NCBI GenBank assembly: GCA_002077045.2
Contig: KZ111172.1
Location: 188,838-252,837, forward strand
Direction: 5' to 3'
Source: Rachicladosporium sp. CCFEE 5018
Lineage: Eukaryota; Ascomycota; Dothideomycetes; Cladosporiales; Cladosporiaceae
Length of the DNA: 64,000 nt
Each line of letters starts with the position of its first letter. Position 1 is the stretch's first letter. Below, one piece after another: positions 23,857 to 35,050 of this stretch. A program made the translations under genes and the position numbers. The notes beneath the pieces are model-generated. The model worked only from the letters and a program-made list of their open reading frames with translations, had not been told where the DNA came from and searched no databases.

Positions 23857-24735
23857 TCAGACTTCATGCTCGATGTCCTTCACACGTGGCACTCTGGTAA
23901 GTTGGAGACCACAGAAAGTGGCGATCCGCTGGATCTGAAGCATATAAGTCAGTTCTGGAGAGAATGCATGGAGTCAAAGCTACCGCGTACGCATTGCTGA
24001 ACCACTTCTACGTCCACTTGACTGACACCGATGCGACGTGTACCGCGCAGATGCCACCCGGTCTCTCTGCGAAGGTTCTGCATCATGATGCCGCTCAAGA
24101 CTACTAGTTCCGTATCTACACCGTCCAAGATGGTATGATCGGAGAGGTATAGGCCATATGTGATTTCTTCAGAAAGCCACTCTGGATACAGTCAGACGAG
24201 TCAGAGTTGTTGAAGGCTCTTGAGTACGATACCAAAGTCTTTGTGAGCAGAGAGAGTCCTCTGCGTCGCTGCATGATTCGCCCGATAAATCTGATCGAGC
24301 CATTGCCGGCCACGGAGACGATTGGCTTCGCCAGAAGACCAATTCTCGCTAGAGGAGCATTAGCACGAGCACAGATGCATCAGGTATGACAGCTGACCGA
24401 GAGAAGGAGAAGTCCTTGTCCTCTTCCTCCTCAACTTCTGCGATGCAGAAGACAGCCTCCAATGGTTTCGGCACGCCTACCACGTACACAAGCTTCACCA
24501 GAGCTTCTCTCAACCTCCTCATCAATTTCTGGCGGGCGTCTGGAGTGTTGAACTCCGGTTTCGAGATGAGGTGGAGATACAGGTCTGCGGCAAACTCTGG
24601 ATGTCCTCCACTGGCGATTGCAGCCAGGGCCAAAAGGTACCACTTGTCACTGCCTAAACTCTGCGACGGGAATAGCTTCTCGACAGACTTGAATAGTCTG
24701 ATCGCATCATCAGATGAGGGCTCTAGAGTCGCCAT
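23857..24735 (-). CDS. AhpD-like / carboxymuconolactone-decarboxylase-superfamily protein
   Basis: Four exons, 24735-24398, 24348-24233, 24181-23991 and 23934-23857 (240 aa, total 723 nt), joined by introns of 49, 51 and 56 bp with good signals. Single-frame reading shows only the first exon. The protein is all-helical: KSVEKLFPSQSLGSDKWYLL at the start; REALVKLVYVVGVPKPLEAV; then EITYGLYLSDHTILDGVDTE, LVVLSGIMMQN and ETGWHLRGTRRIGVS. This pattern is known from uncharacterised fungal proteins assigned to the AhpD-like fold. The CxxC redox pair of true AhpD is not seen, so peroxidase-reductase activity is doubtful. The substrate is unknown. It is divergent from the P-loop kinase gene across 419 bp. 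Confidence 0.82.
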
Positions 24736-25154
24736 GTCGTGCCTCAGAGTGCCTGCAATGATCCTTTGGATGGAGAATGTCTGCAGCGACGAAAGATAGT
24801 GAGCGAGATTCGCTCCTCGGTAGACGCAAGCTCAACTCCAAGCCATTATGTCGATTCATAAGACACCGTCATCAGTGTATCGTGACTATGAGACCCGAAC
24901 GTGACATCTTGTAGACAGGTACGTGGTGTTACTTCATGGCCGTCCTACCTCTAGGACCAAACATGAAGTCGGAACACGGCTCGAACTGTTCCGACGCTGC
25001 CCGAGGTCGCAACGCCAATGCGACTCCACCAGGTACAGTCTCCTCAGAAGCTAGCTAGTCATCAGCCAAAAGAAATGGGCGGAAAGATAGCATTCGATCG
25101 TGTAGAGATGAACAGATCGAGTACAGCATCGTTCTGGTGCAGCTGTACTTCGCC
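24736..25154. promoter_or_regulatory. Bidirectional promoter region
   Basis: 419 bp separate the start codons of the AhpD-like gene (-) and the YFH7-like gene (+). It must serve both if the models are right. No motif is assigned. Confidence 0.5.
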
Positions 25155-25945
25155 ATGGAAGATCAAGTAATCAGATTGGTCCAGAAAGCATGGGACAAAT
25201 TCCAGACTACACCGCGAAGCCGGCGATTGCTCATTGCCGTGAGTGGCATACCGGGTTCAGGTAGATTCGAAGAGGTTCCGATCACGGTACAAACAAGATC
25301 TAACAGCCATGATCAGGCAAGACTACACTAGCCATCAAAGTGGCGAAGGGATTGAATGAGCTCTACGCCGACACCAATCCCGGACTCGGACCTCACATCG
25401 CAGCCTTTCTCCCAATGGACGGCTATCACTTGACCCGTGCTCAGCTCTCAGCTATGTCAGACCCTGGTACAGCACATGCCAGACGCGGAGCAGCGTTCAC
25501 GTTCGATGCTCCGGCCTTTCTGGCCCTTGTGAAGCAACTACGCAAACCACTGCTACCGGAGACGAAGACGATACATGCACCTAGTTTTGATCATGCCGCG
25601 AAGGATCCAGTCGCAGATGACATTACTATCGCTCCATCTCAGAGGATTGTTGTACTCGAGGGCAATTACTTGTCGCTTGGCAAAGGTGCACCGGAGTGGA
25701 AGGAGGCTGCAGAGTTGATGGATGAGCTTTGGTTTGTCGACGTCGCGGAAGACGTGGCGAAGAAAAGACTCATCGAAAGGCATGTAGCGAGCGGCGTTGC
25801 CAAAGATGCTGAAGAGGCCGCGAGGGGAGCAGACGAGAATGATCTTATCAATGGTCGTGAGATCGTGAACGGACGGCTAGATGTGCACGAGGTTGTGTAT
25901 AGCCAGGACGATGACAACTGGCGGTGTAGTACTCAGCGACTATAA
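25155..25945 (+). CDS. YFH7: P-loop kinase of the YFH7 / uridine-kinase-like family
   Basis: Two exons, 25155-25260 and 25317-25945 (244 aa); the 56-bp intron falls inside the Walker A motif, giving AVSGIPGSGKTTLA after splicing. The start at 25155 gives MEDQVIRLVQKAWDKF, the usual family beginning; an upstream in-frame ATG at 25137 is less likely. Other family features are AFLPMDGYHLTRAQLSAM (lid and substrate region), RRGAAFTFDAPAFLALV, IVVLEGNYLSL (Walker B-like strand), LWFVDVAEDVAKKRLIERHV, and NDLINGREIV near the end. Yeast Yfh7 is an ATPase/kinase related to phosphoribulokinase and uridine kinase, with an undefined physiological substrate. The nucleotide-binding residues are intact. 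Confidence 0.88.
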
Positions 25946-26128
25946 TACGTCTTCGATCCAGCTATCTCCATCGTCAAAGCTAGACTGTCGAGCAAGCGAC
26001 CTTCCGATCAACACAACACATGCCAGCCCGAAATAAGCTAATAAAGAAGCAACACAGAGCGAAGCAACAAATCCGCGATCGTGACTGCCGAAACTCTGCC
26101 AATGCATGTCTGCCATGTCTCTCGAGCT

Positions 26129-26692
26129 CTATGCAGTTGCCTTAATCGCCGCATTCACGTACGCCACACGTGATCGATACGTTCTGTGAACGAGATCCAT
26201 CGCAGCGAAAGCCTCATCCTTACCCTCCAGTCTTTCGCAGCTGGCGAGGGAGATCTCGTACGCGAAGCCAAGATAGGTCGCTAGCGCCATCAGTTAATGG
26301 TGAGTCCGAAGTACCTCACGTGGGCGAGGTGGACGTGTGCAACTCTTGGTCATGTTCTGCGGGTGCCGACCATGCATCGATCCAAGCTGAGCACTGTAGG
26401 CTTTCATTGCGGCTTGAAAGCAGACTTCGACCTCTTCGCGGATCCACAGGGACACTTGCATGAGAGCCGGCTCGCGAAAGGTAAAGGTGGCCGAATCCTC
26501 GTCTGCTTGATCTCTGGGACGCCAGCAGCCGGGAAGGCTCTCGGCGATAACAGTGTTGAAAATTTTGAGGCGAAGCTCAACGGGGAGCTTGAAGAAGTGA
26601 CAGTGATTGTACGCTATTTGTTTCTGCTGCTGAGGGCGTGCAGATGTCACCATTCTCGCATGTCTTATAAGCATCAGCAACAGCCGAGTCAT
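26129..26692 (-). CDS. F-box-like (2EXR-type) small protein
   Basis: Two exons, 26692-26320 and 26280-26129 (174 aa), with a 39-bp intron (GTGAGG donor, TAG acceptor) that is short for this genome, so the junction is uncertain. The recognisable part is FFKLPVELRLKIFNTVI (about residues 33-49), the helix that opens fungal F-box-like domains, and ALMQVSLWIREEVEVCF, the usual 'members so-and-so, R-E-E' segment that follows. These families are expanded in dothideomycetes and mostly uncharacterised. The rest is weakly conserved. A later start at 26653 is possible. It may be a shortened family member. Confidence 0.45.
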
Positions 26693-29600
26693 CTGAGCAA
26701 GTGACTTACTCTACCAGTCGCTCCATCGCATCCGTTACAAGTCGCCGCGGACGTCTAAGGTAAGCTTGTCATTTTCTCGCTCCAGTTGACTTGAACCAAC
26801 GGAGCTGTTTCTGCTTTCTCTCAATACCTTTCCTATTCCAGATGCATGATAAGATGAGCATAGCGTACACCAAAAGGAGAAGACGACTAGGCAATGTGTA
26901 GGCTGCCATGCATGCCCGCCGTACTTGCCAACAAGAGCTCATATGAACCATGGAAGGTGCGATTCTGACTAGGATCTCTATCCTGACCTCACCTGTCGTT
27001 GACCTCGTGTCTACACTGAAATGCGACCCACTCTTTCGAGATCTCTTGGAGATCGAATCTTGAAGATCATTGTAGACAGAGCTCAGCCGCTCGTCCATGA
27101 CGCGGTCCGCGAACACGGCAAGACAACATACGGCCACGTGCCAGACGAGGCAATGGCGAAAGAAACGCGCAGCACAGAGGAGACACATTCGGATCGAAGA
27201 AACAGGACGAAAGAAATGGGAGTGACTCATTCGGCCTCTTCCGGTCGCAGCACTTCTTGCAACTCGTTCGTGCGGTGCAGCGTATGCCAGCACTCTCGGT
27301 TCCTCGAGCGAGGCTGTACACGAGGGCTCGATCCTGATTCTTCGCATTTCTTCTCCCAAGCAGTACGCTCTCCTTATCACTCATGTGGGCGGGCAGCTCG
27401 TGGATGGAAGACCAGCTGCAGGCCTCGCGGCAGACTGGCGTGCCTGCGCAAGCGGCAACGGCGCAGCACATTTCGCGGACTCTTGTAGTGGAGCCAATGC
27501 AATCTCTAGACCTGCACGTTTGCCATCACGCATATTGATGCACGGACTCAGTACTGCACTGACCAACAAGTTTGTGAAGCTCATGCTTCCCATCAGGCTC
27601 CGGCCCGAGCCAAGGTGCGGTCGATGCAATATTGATGACCACTGAGCATCCCACGCCAGAACATTAGCAAGCAGGACTGCCGCGTGCTGCATGTGCCCAC
27701 GCCTGTTTCGTACACACAACGCCGCTGGGCCAAACGCCTTGAAAGACAAGCGATCAATCGCCGAAGTGGGCTACCCCTCTTCTCACCCCATGACTTGCGT
27801 GGCTGCGAATCCCTATGGGAGGGCCGAGCAGCGAGTGGTGATGACTCTATGCGTCAACATGATCCGCGTCCAAAGTGTGGGGATGGCGACATGAGAGCGT
27901 GGGTGAACGGCTGACTGCGCGAGCATAGACAACAATGCTTGGACTCGTATCGCAATGGCTGGGCGTAGGTGAGTGTGTATCGATCACTGCGCCTAGAGGG
28001 CACTCTTGGCAGTCTTCTGCTCAATGTACATGCTTGTCATCGAGTGCGTTAGGCGAGTGAAGGCTCTCGCAGTCCGTACCACCTGTGTCTCACCATAGTC
28101 TTGCCTCTTGGCTCCTCCAAGTTGTTGCTGACTCGAGCGTCATGTGTTGCACTTCATCAGGCCCGTACCGACAGGATGGGTAGATTGGCGCTTTGCCGCA
28201 ATACTCACGCTGCGGTATTTCCTTAGCGTGGGGCACACTGTAGCCATCAAGCCAGGTCTCGGAGTACACAGGCCGATGGCAAGCGACAACTCACTGTAGC
28301 TAGGATTGATGTGGCGGGCGAGGACATTAACGCAGCGAACAAGGTGCAGTGAAGCCAGGAATCTCCGAAGAGAGTTTGCACGTTCCATCTCATCAGAGAT
28401 TGCGTCGCACTGGCGCAAGGGACGGTCCCCCTCCGATCGGGGACGGGCTTGGAAACGCACAGATGTTGTCTACCAAGGTCAACGCTAGCAGAGTGCATTG
28501 GCTTGCTGTCGGAAGTGGTCGCATGAGCGAATCGCCAGTGAGAACAGGAATGTAGGCAATCGCAAGCGGCAAGATCCTCCACTTCAGACAAATGCAGGCA
28601 AGTGCAAGGGTGAGACAAAGATTCATTCGGGCAAGCCATGTCAGCGGGAGATTGCGCGATCCTGTCGAGCCAAGGCACCAGCGAAAAGTCAATCGCTGCC
28701 GGATGCACCCGACGACATCCTGGTGTTCGTGGTCTTTACCCTAAGAATGCCAAGGTCGTGGACTCCCCTCTTGAAACCTGATTCGGACAGGCATGCTTTA
28801 CATTGAAATACTACCGTTGTTTTCTTATCAGTATACAGTAACGTGTGCAGCACAATGGAGCGAGCGTGGGTATGGGAAATTCACGGACAAGGCGACTTCG
28901 CTCGCTTGAACGATCCCCGACTTTCTCGGCACGACACCGAGACAGAAATGGGAGAAGTCTGGGGTCCGTGTACTTTGTAGGGGCCAGGCGCACGAGGGCG
29001 GCTACGTGAGGATTCCTTTCTCAGCTGCGTTTCAGGCACAGTCAGCTCGGCCGATTCGTTGCTCTTATGCGAGGCAGAATCTCAGTGATGTCGCCACTCC
29101 TTTGTGTTGGGCGAGTGCACATGCACCTCCGTCCCAGCAGAACCTCGCACTGCATCTGGGGCTTCCCATCGATGCTGCGACCCAGCGGGACCACCCAGCA
29201 AGACCGGCGCTACTCTCGCTCCTCGAAGAAGATTGAAGATCTAGCCGGACTTCGAGCTAGCGAAACGTGGCTCGCTCTGATGACAAGTGGAGAGCAGAAG
29301 GCATCCCACGCGTTCTCATCAAAGCTACTCGCTGCATTGGATGCAGGGTGTGTGTCGTCTGCGTGCAGCTGATCTGCTCTTGTCCGTCAAATCATGCGAC
29401 GCTCCATGGACCCGCTTTGCGCCATCGCGTCTGATCATTCGTCAACTGACAGCGTGTGCCTGAGCGACTCCGCTTTCTGCATCAACGCCAACAACCACCA
29501 AGGTCCAAGGCCCTCCACGTCTCAGGCTTGCCATCTGTGGACCTCGCTTTGCGTACTTCTTTATTCGCGGTCGCCCACGACTTCATTTTCTTCTGAACCC

Positions 29601-29890
29601 ACGCACATCTGTCGCAGCATTGAGTCAGCATATCACACAAAATTCCACCTGATCAACGTTCGGATCCACTTTCGTCGTACAGCGTCAATTGCCTTCTACA
29701 AGCTTCGACTGTCACGCCATCCGTGCGCTGGATGATTCACAGCAGACTCTGGTGTATTCGACATATAGCGCCATAGTGTAGTCATCTTCAGCAACGATTC
29801 ATCCTTGACAAAGCAAACATACATAAGCTGCTTTGTTGCTTTTTGGTCTCCACTGGTCTAGACACCATACCTTGCTCGACATCAATCAAC
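26693..29890. other. Gene-poor stretch
   Basis: 3.2 kb without a gene that can be supported. Several open frames of 100-200 codons occur (for example minus 26769-27380, minus 27381-27749, minus 28247-28708), but each overlaps rival frames on the other strand, and none shows a domain, signal peptide or plausible splice partner. A hydrophobic run near 26860-26920 on the minus strand is the only hint of protein character. No terminal repeats of a transposon were noticed. Confidence 0.4.
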
Positions 29891-30262
29891 ATGGACTGCT
29901 TCCAAGACTTCTGCATCGCATGCGATAAGCAATGCGCAGATGGACCATACTGCTCGCAAAGTTGTCGACTAGCAGAGCTTGAGAAAGCGAGCAGGTCGAT
30001 ACCAAGCTCGCCCACAACACCGGCCTGGTCAAGCTCATCGACCTTCGTCCTTCCAGCTGCATACGGCTTCCCCACATCGACCACACGATCATCGACCGAG
30101 AAGATCCTCACTCCGTCGTCGTCACACACATCCCTCTCCTCGACGACCAGCTCGACCAAGTCAAGTCCCACCTTAAGCAAGGAAGCTCGGGCTGAGCTTC
30201 ACGGCTACTTTAGCTCCTTCGACCAAGCCCGCGAGTCGAAACGTCGATCGAGTCTACGGTAG
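29891..30262 (+). CDS. ECL1: Ecl1-type zinc-binding protein (life-span regulatory factor family)
   Basis: 123 aa. The start at 29891 is preferred to an upstream in-frame codon because MDCFQDFCIACDKQC is the family N-terminus. The Cys pattern CxxC...C...C is seen in CIACDKQCADGPYCSQSC (residues 8-25), immediately followed by RLAELEKAS, the signature of fission-yeast Ecl1-3. Those small proteins extend chronological life span and respond to sulfur, zinc and other nutrient limitation. The rest is Ser/Thr-rich and probably disordered, with a conserved-looking end (LHGYFSSFDQAR). A transcript leader with a T-rich start (about 29815-29890) precedes it. Family call is firm; regulatory role here is inferred. 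Confidence 0.88.
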   Translation: MDCFQDFCIACDKQCADGPYCSQSCRLAELEKASRSIPSSPTTPAWSSSSTFVLPAAYGFPTSTTRSSTEKILTPSSSHTSLSSTTSSTKSSPTLSKEARAELHGYFSSFDQARESKRRSSLR

Positions 30263-32147
30263 CCTATCGTCCCGGTCACTGACCACTCATTCGATACTTG
30301 TTGATGTCACCTCCTCTCTTGTACTACTAGCGACTCGGCATATCTCGGTATTGGCTTCTGTTGGAGGGGCCACTCATGGTGGGGTTTGGAGGCGATGGGA
30401 ACGATTCAGGGCTCACGATCACTTAGCATGTGGATGTAACAAAAGCTTCCGTTAGGCAAGGCGTTCTGCTGCATGAGCTGGCGCCGGCGTGCGGCCAGCT
30501 GTGTAGCGTGTAGCATTGCTATGGATGGACCATGGGATAGGATCGAGGGCTTTCCGTGACGACGGCGCCATGATGAATGGCGGACGAGACATTGAGGACG
30601 GCAGCATGTACAATGCGCAATTGTCGTTGGTACGATGCGATTGATTCTAGGTAGTTCAGCTGCTTGACTCGTAACAAAACAAGGTCACATCGGCCGACAC
30701 GCACTGCTTCGACGAGACTCAGCTTCTTCCTCATCCTTCTCTCACTTCCCCGCCAAGTTTCGGACCACGTCTTCCAACTCCATCTCTGTTACTTCGACAG
30801 CGTCGCATTCGGCCCTCGAGACGCAGAAGTCACCCCCACGCCATACCTCCACCTTATGCAGTCCCTCGATACTCTTTACGAACTCTATCGATACGCAGGC
30901 AATCTCCCGAACTTGATCTACTTACCCGGGAACAAGCCAATATAACCTCTCAGCTCAATAGCACGACATATTGCCGCACAGATGACGCCTATACTGTCAT
31001 CCCACGCAAGCCATATGGAGTTCGGGCAGCACTGCGTCAGCAGCACAAGAGGGCTAGCGTGCAACTGGTCTGGAACAATGGCGAGCCGTCTGTGTTATGC
31101 AATTTGTGCTATCCTGTTGTGTGACTGATAAGCTGGAGGGTGGAGGGGTTAAAGTAGGCGAGTAGGCGGGGCGTCGGAGTCAGGACCGCGTGTGTACGAC
31201 ATGAGGGTTGCGCCGATGGAATGCAGGACGTCAGCTCAAGACGACTTCGGTAGCACGATGTACCTCTTCAACGGGGAGATCATCTATAGACGGAGATCAT
31301 CTATAGACGGGAATCAATAATGCCGCGGTGTACTGGGTATGTGATCGTATCCAGGATTTACGTACTTTCGTAGCTGCTGCCGTTCAGTGAAAGTTGACCG
31401 GGACCGATGAGAACCTTTCGGCGGAGGCAGGCGCGCGATGTACCGCTTCCATTCCTTCTTGGTTTCTACACTTGCACACGATCGCCTCTAATGACAGCTT
31501 GTGACTTCTACCCTCCAATGTAGTCCCTCACACCCATCGCCCCCCTTCTAAAGGCTCTTCGATCAGCTGATGCAGCGCCACCCAGAGAGCTAATCTTGAT
31601 GACTGGCTTCAGTTCTTAGCCCAGCGTCACGCACTCTCGTCATCTTCATCATATCCACCCTGCGCATCATGGTTGGCCGTAGGCTCTCCCAGCTCGTCAG
31701 ATAGCACATCTCCAGGTTCTCCGTTTTGGTCTGCCGGACCAGTCGCACCCTAGGCATCGGACGACAAGACCAGAAGCGCCGTCTCTGAAACCCGTGAGAT
31801 CGATCTCATGGAGAAAGTGTTGAGCATATTAAGGCGATCAAACGCTCCAAGTCTTCGCAGGTATGAAAGCGCCGCTGTCCACGTTGTCCCACGTTGTGTT
31901 GCTGCAATGCCGAACAACGTGTTCAACGCGCGCTCGAAGGCAGAGCGCGTGGTTTTAGGCTGGATGAGTATGTTCGAGGGTGGCCATATAGTCAGGTAAG
32001 CGTGCCTTCGTGGAACCCAAGTAAAAGATTGCGCAAGTCCAAATCATACACTGTCTGCACGTGAACTCTCGGCATCCGTGTAGCAGGTGCACCTGTATTC
32101 ATGGCGCGGAGCCACCGAGTAGCTCTGACCAGAACGGTAGGGGCAAA
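30263..32147. other. Unassigned stretch
   Basis: 1.9 kb. A 93-codon frame at 30664-30945 (+) ends with a protein-like segment (SLDTLYELYRYAGNLPNLIY) but has no recognised family. A 63-codon frame at 31808-31999 (+) is equally uncertain. The only clear structure is a perfect 17-bp tandem repeat at 31276-31309. Confidence 0.4.
31276..31309. repeat. 17-bp perfect direct tandem repeat (two units)
   Basis: The unit gagatcatctatagacg occurs twice in immediate succession (31276-31292 and 31293-31309). It may be a recent slippage duplication. Confidence 0.85.
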
Positions 32148-32549
32148 TCAATGAGCCGTGATGACAAAGGTGTTGAGTTGGTAGAAGATCACTCTAGTCT
32201 CTGCCCGGGTTCGACGATCGAGGAGCAGTACACTGGGTATTCGAAATCCTCTTTGAGTGATGAAGATCGTTGATCCTCTCCGTACAGCCAGCTCGAAGAT
32301 GATAAGCCGAATTTCAAGTGGCAGGTGAATTTGTACAGCGCCGAATATACTTCCGCGGGACGTTGAGGACTGGACCACGGCAGTCACTGCCGCAGGCGTT
32401 CTGGAGGGAGACATGTCGAATGGGATCGACCAAATCAGGCAAGCAGCGTCTTCGTCTCCGCGACCGCTGTCTTCTTTTCGCAGAAGTCTGGCTGGGTGTA
32501 TGAGTGCACTGGCTAAGCTCGTATTCTTCAAGAGATCGGTGCACTGCAT
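32148..32549 (-). pseudogene. F-box-like protein fragment
   Basis: A 133-codon frame. Residues about 73-90 (IHLPLEIRLIIFELAVRR) match the opening helix of fungal F-box-like domains, and IPSVLLLDRRTRAETRVIFY matches the segment that follows. The frame stops soon after (NTFVITAH), where family members normally continue for another 100 residues or more, and no exon could be joined downstream. The likely start is the Met at 32414. It is either a truncated relic or an incompletely modelled gene; truncation is favoured. Confidence 0.42.
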
Positions 32550-32929
32550 CAGACCGTAATGTTGCCGACATCCTGCTTGCCTCGAAGCAACGTAGGTGCG
32601 GTCCAGCGACAGTGATGTGAGCTATCGATGCCGTCTAAGATGATCGTGATGTCCGCGAATGCTCTGAGTGATGTTACTGATCTCAATGTAGATTCTTGAT
32701 GCAAGAAGTATGGTACCATCCAACGCAAGACTGCAGCAGTCGCTCGATACTGCGAAGCGACTGCTATCGAACGGCTTTGGTCTCCGCATGATGCCTTCCT
32801 GAGCATTGCTTCATTTCTCGTGAACATGGATTCAGACAAAGATCGGATTACCAGCACTCATGATCCTCCTGCCGCGACTTGTGAACACGAGAATTGGCTC
32901 ATTTGTTGATTCGTTGGAGTCGGATCAAG

Positions 32930-33920
32930 ATGGGCACTCGAAGAGCACATGAGCGACTTGAACGACTTGCCAGTCGATATCCTCAATTGAATACCCTCAA
33001 GCTGGACGAGATAGCTAAGCATCACCTGATGCATCGCATTCGCTTCAGTCTCAATAAATCAAAAGAAAGATTTGGCACGACCCTGGTGCAAGCATGTCGC
33101 ACTGAGACCTCGGTTGATCGGGATGCTGGGCGGGACCATGGGCAGGATGCGATACAAGTCATGAACCCCAACGCGAGAGCCAAAGCCAGCACAGTCGAGA
33201 GTGCTACAAGGAAGGTGTCGGAACCGTTCGTTGCCGGCATTCCCTCTGTGCGCAAAGTATTGGTCCCATCCGACCCTGCCCCAATGCCGCACACACTGCA
33301 GCTCTGGTCCGATGGTTCGGTGGTGAGCAGCCAATACGGCGGGGCGGCGTTCGTCTGCCTTGACATGAACGGCGAATGGACTGCTCAGCAGCTGCCTCTC
33401 GGCCGGCAGTTCGATGTAATAACGGCAGAACTGGTTGCAGCTCAGGCTGCGTTAGAGTATGCCGAGGGCGTCTTGAAAGGTCAGCACTGCCGCATGAGAC
33501 TCGCATTTGTCATTTGGCCGTCGACTGACACCATCAGTAGATGCACAGACATCGCTGGTCAAGCATGTCATACTCTACACCGACCGCAGTGCCGTGAAGA
33601 AGGTTGTCTTGTGTCAGCACGAGACACCCGATCATCTCGATGTTCCGGCTCGAAGATCGGTCGCCGAAGCTATCATGGCAGTCAAAGCGAGACTGCTCTT
33701 CAGAGACATCTCAGTGCACACGGAAGAGGTACGAGCTCATGCTGGCGTGCCCGGCAACGAGTCGGCGGATGTGCTAGCAGTGGGTGCCGCCAGACAGTCC
33801 TACGTCGAGGCCTCGCCAAGTGGGTTCGTTGCTGGCAGGCGAGCGAAGGAAGGGGCACTGAAGGTCACGAAGGGTCAAGCTTCTGGTGGCATCTCGTGGA
33901 TGGACGCTTTCAATGGGTGA
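32930..33920 (+). CDS. RNase H-fold (type 1) domain protein with one intron
   Basis: Two exons, 32930-33479 and 33538-33920 (310 aa). The 58-bp intron (GTCAGC donor, CTGAC branch site, CATCAG acceptor) restores frame across an otherwise apparent frameshift. The RNase HI domain covers about residues 123-260: LQLWSDGSVV (first Asp), ITAELVAAQAALEYA (Glu), VILYTDRSAV (second Asp), and VRAHAGVPGNESADVLAVGA (final Asp). The four acidic catalytic positions are all present. The sequence is nearest in style to RNase H domains of non-LTR retrotransposons, but no reverse transcriptase, endonuclease or poly-A tail is seen nearby. An intron and intact frame suggest a host-adopted gene. The 120-residue N-terminal part is basic and unrecognised. 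Confidence 0.65.
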
Positions 33921-34198
33921 ATGGTGGAATGAAAGCTTACCAGCGCAACAGAGTCGTTGTGTTGTCACAGGCTCGTCGGTGTGGCATGTGCAGGTGCTCA
34001 CAGCATCGATTGCATTGTATAGAGTGTGTGGTTTCCAATATCAATCTGATCGTTGTGCATACGGAGAAGGTGAAAGTCAATCGCATGAAGACGAAGTCGC
34101 GTTCAGGGACGAGGCTTGGCATTTGACTCTGACTTGAACCACACTCAAGGGGAACACTGCTATGCTCTCGTCTCAACGGAGAACCTCATTCAGCAACC

Positions 34199-34974
34199 AT
34201 GTTGGCGGCACTATCTTGCGTCTTGCTGACGCTGCTGGTCAGCCAGGCGCAGGCGCTGTACTTCTACATCGATGGACCGGTGCAGAAGTGCTTCTTCGAG
34301 GATCTGCCAAAGGACACCATGGTCGTTGGTAAGGGCCATCGCACGGGGGATCTGTCTGATTCATGTCGCTAATACTTTGCAGGCCACTACAAGGCGACAC
34401 AATGGAATGAGCAATCTCGAACATACGTGGACAATTCAGAGATGGTACATCAAACGAGCAGTTCCTGGATCACGTGCCGTGTCTGACCTAGAAATAGGGC
34501 ATCTTCATAACCGTCGACGAAGTTTTCGACAATGACCACCGCGTCGTCTCCAACCGCGGCACCTCTAAAGGCAAATTCACCTTCTCAGCCGCGGACTCCG
34601 GCGATCATCGCCTGTGCTTCACCCCCACCAACGTCCCGTCGACAAGCGGCTTCCTCTTTTCCGGCTCTCAAGTCGGCGGCATCAAGTTTGAGCTAGATCT
34701 CGCAATCGGCGAGACCTCGAACATCGAGAGCAGCGACAAGGACAAGATTCAGGATGTGGTGCAGAAGGTGCGGGATTTGAACGCAAGGCTTCAGGATGTG
34801 AGGCGAGAGCAAATACATCAGAGGGAGAGGGAGGCGGAGTTCAGGGATCAGAGCGAGAGCGTGAATGCCAAATTTGTAAGGTGGACGGTCATTCAGGTGG
34901 TGGTATTGGCGGTGACCTGCGCGTGGCAGCTGAGCTACTTGAGGGCGTTCTTCATCAAGCAGAAGTTGACGTAG
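34199..34974 (+). CDS. p24 (emp24/gp25L) family cargo receptor
   Basis: Three exons, 34199-34328, 34383-34444 and 34498-34974 (222 aa), introns 54 and 53 bp. p24 proteins form hetero-oligomers cycling between ER and Golgi and select GPI-anchored and other cargo for COPII/COPI vesicles. The order is complete: signal peptide (MLAALSCVLLTLLVSQAQA), GOLD domain starting LYFYIDGPVQKCFFEDLPKD and including GKFTFSAADSGDHRLCFTP (the two family Cys are present), a coiled coil (DVVQKVRDLNARLQDVRREQ), a membrane span (TVIQVVVLAVTCAWQLSYL) and a short tail RAFFIKQKLT with the FF sorting signal. It resembles the yeast Erp1/Erp5/Erp6 (alpha) subgroup. It ends 76 bp from the convergent SDR gene. Confidence 0.93.
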
Positions 34975-35050
34975 AGAGCTGTACGTCTATGAAGCTACGG
35001 TCTCCAGACCAAATTTCACTTGCCACTGGCTCATATCTACGATTGCTGGT

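Noticed and set aside
26769..27380. 203-codon minus-strand frame with a hydrophobic segment near its end
   Set aside because: Composition is erratic, rival frames of similar length overlap on both strands, and no family or splice partner is visible.
32894..34126. A single 410-codon frame as the RNase H protein
   Set aside because: It loses the second half of the RNase H domain after about 33480. The 58-bp intron model restores the DRSA and GNESAD segments in frame.
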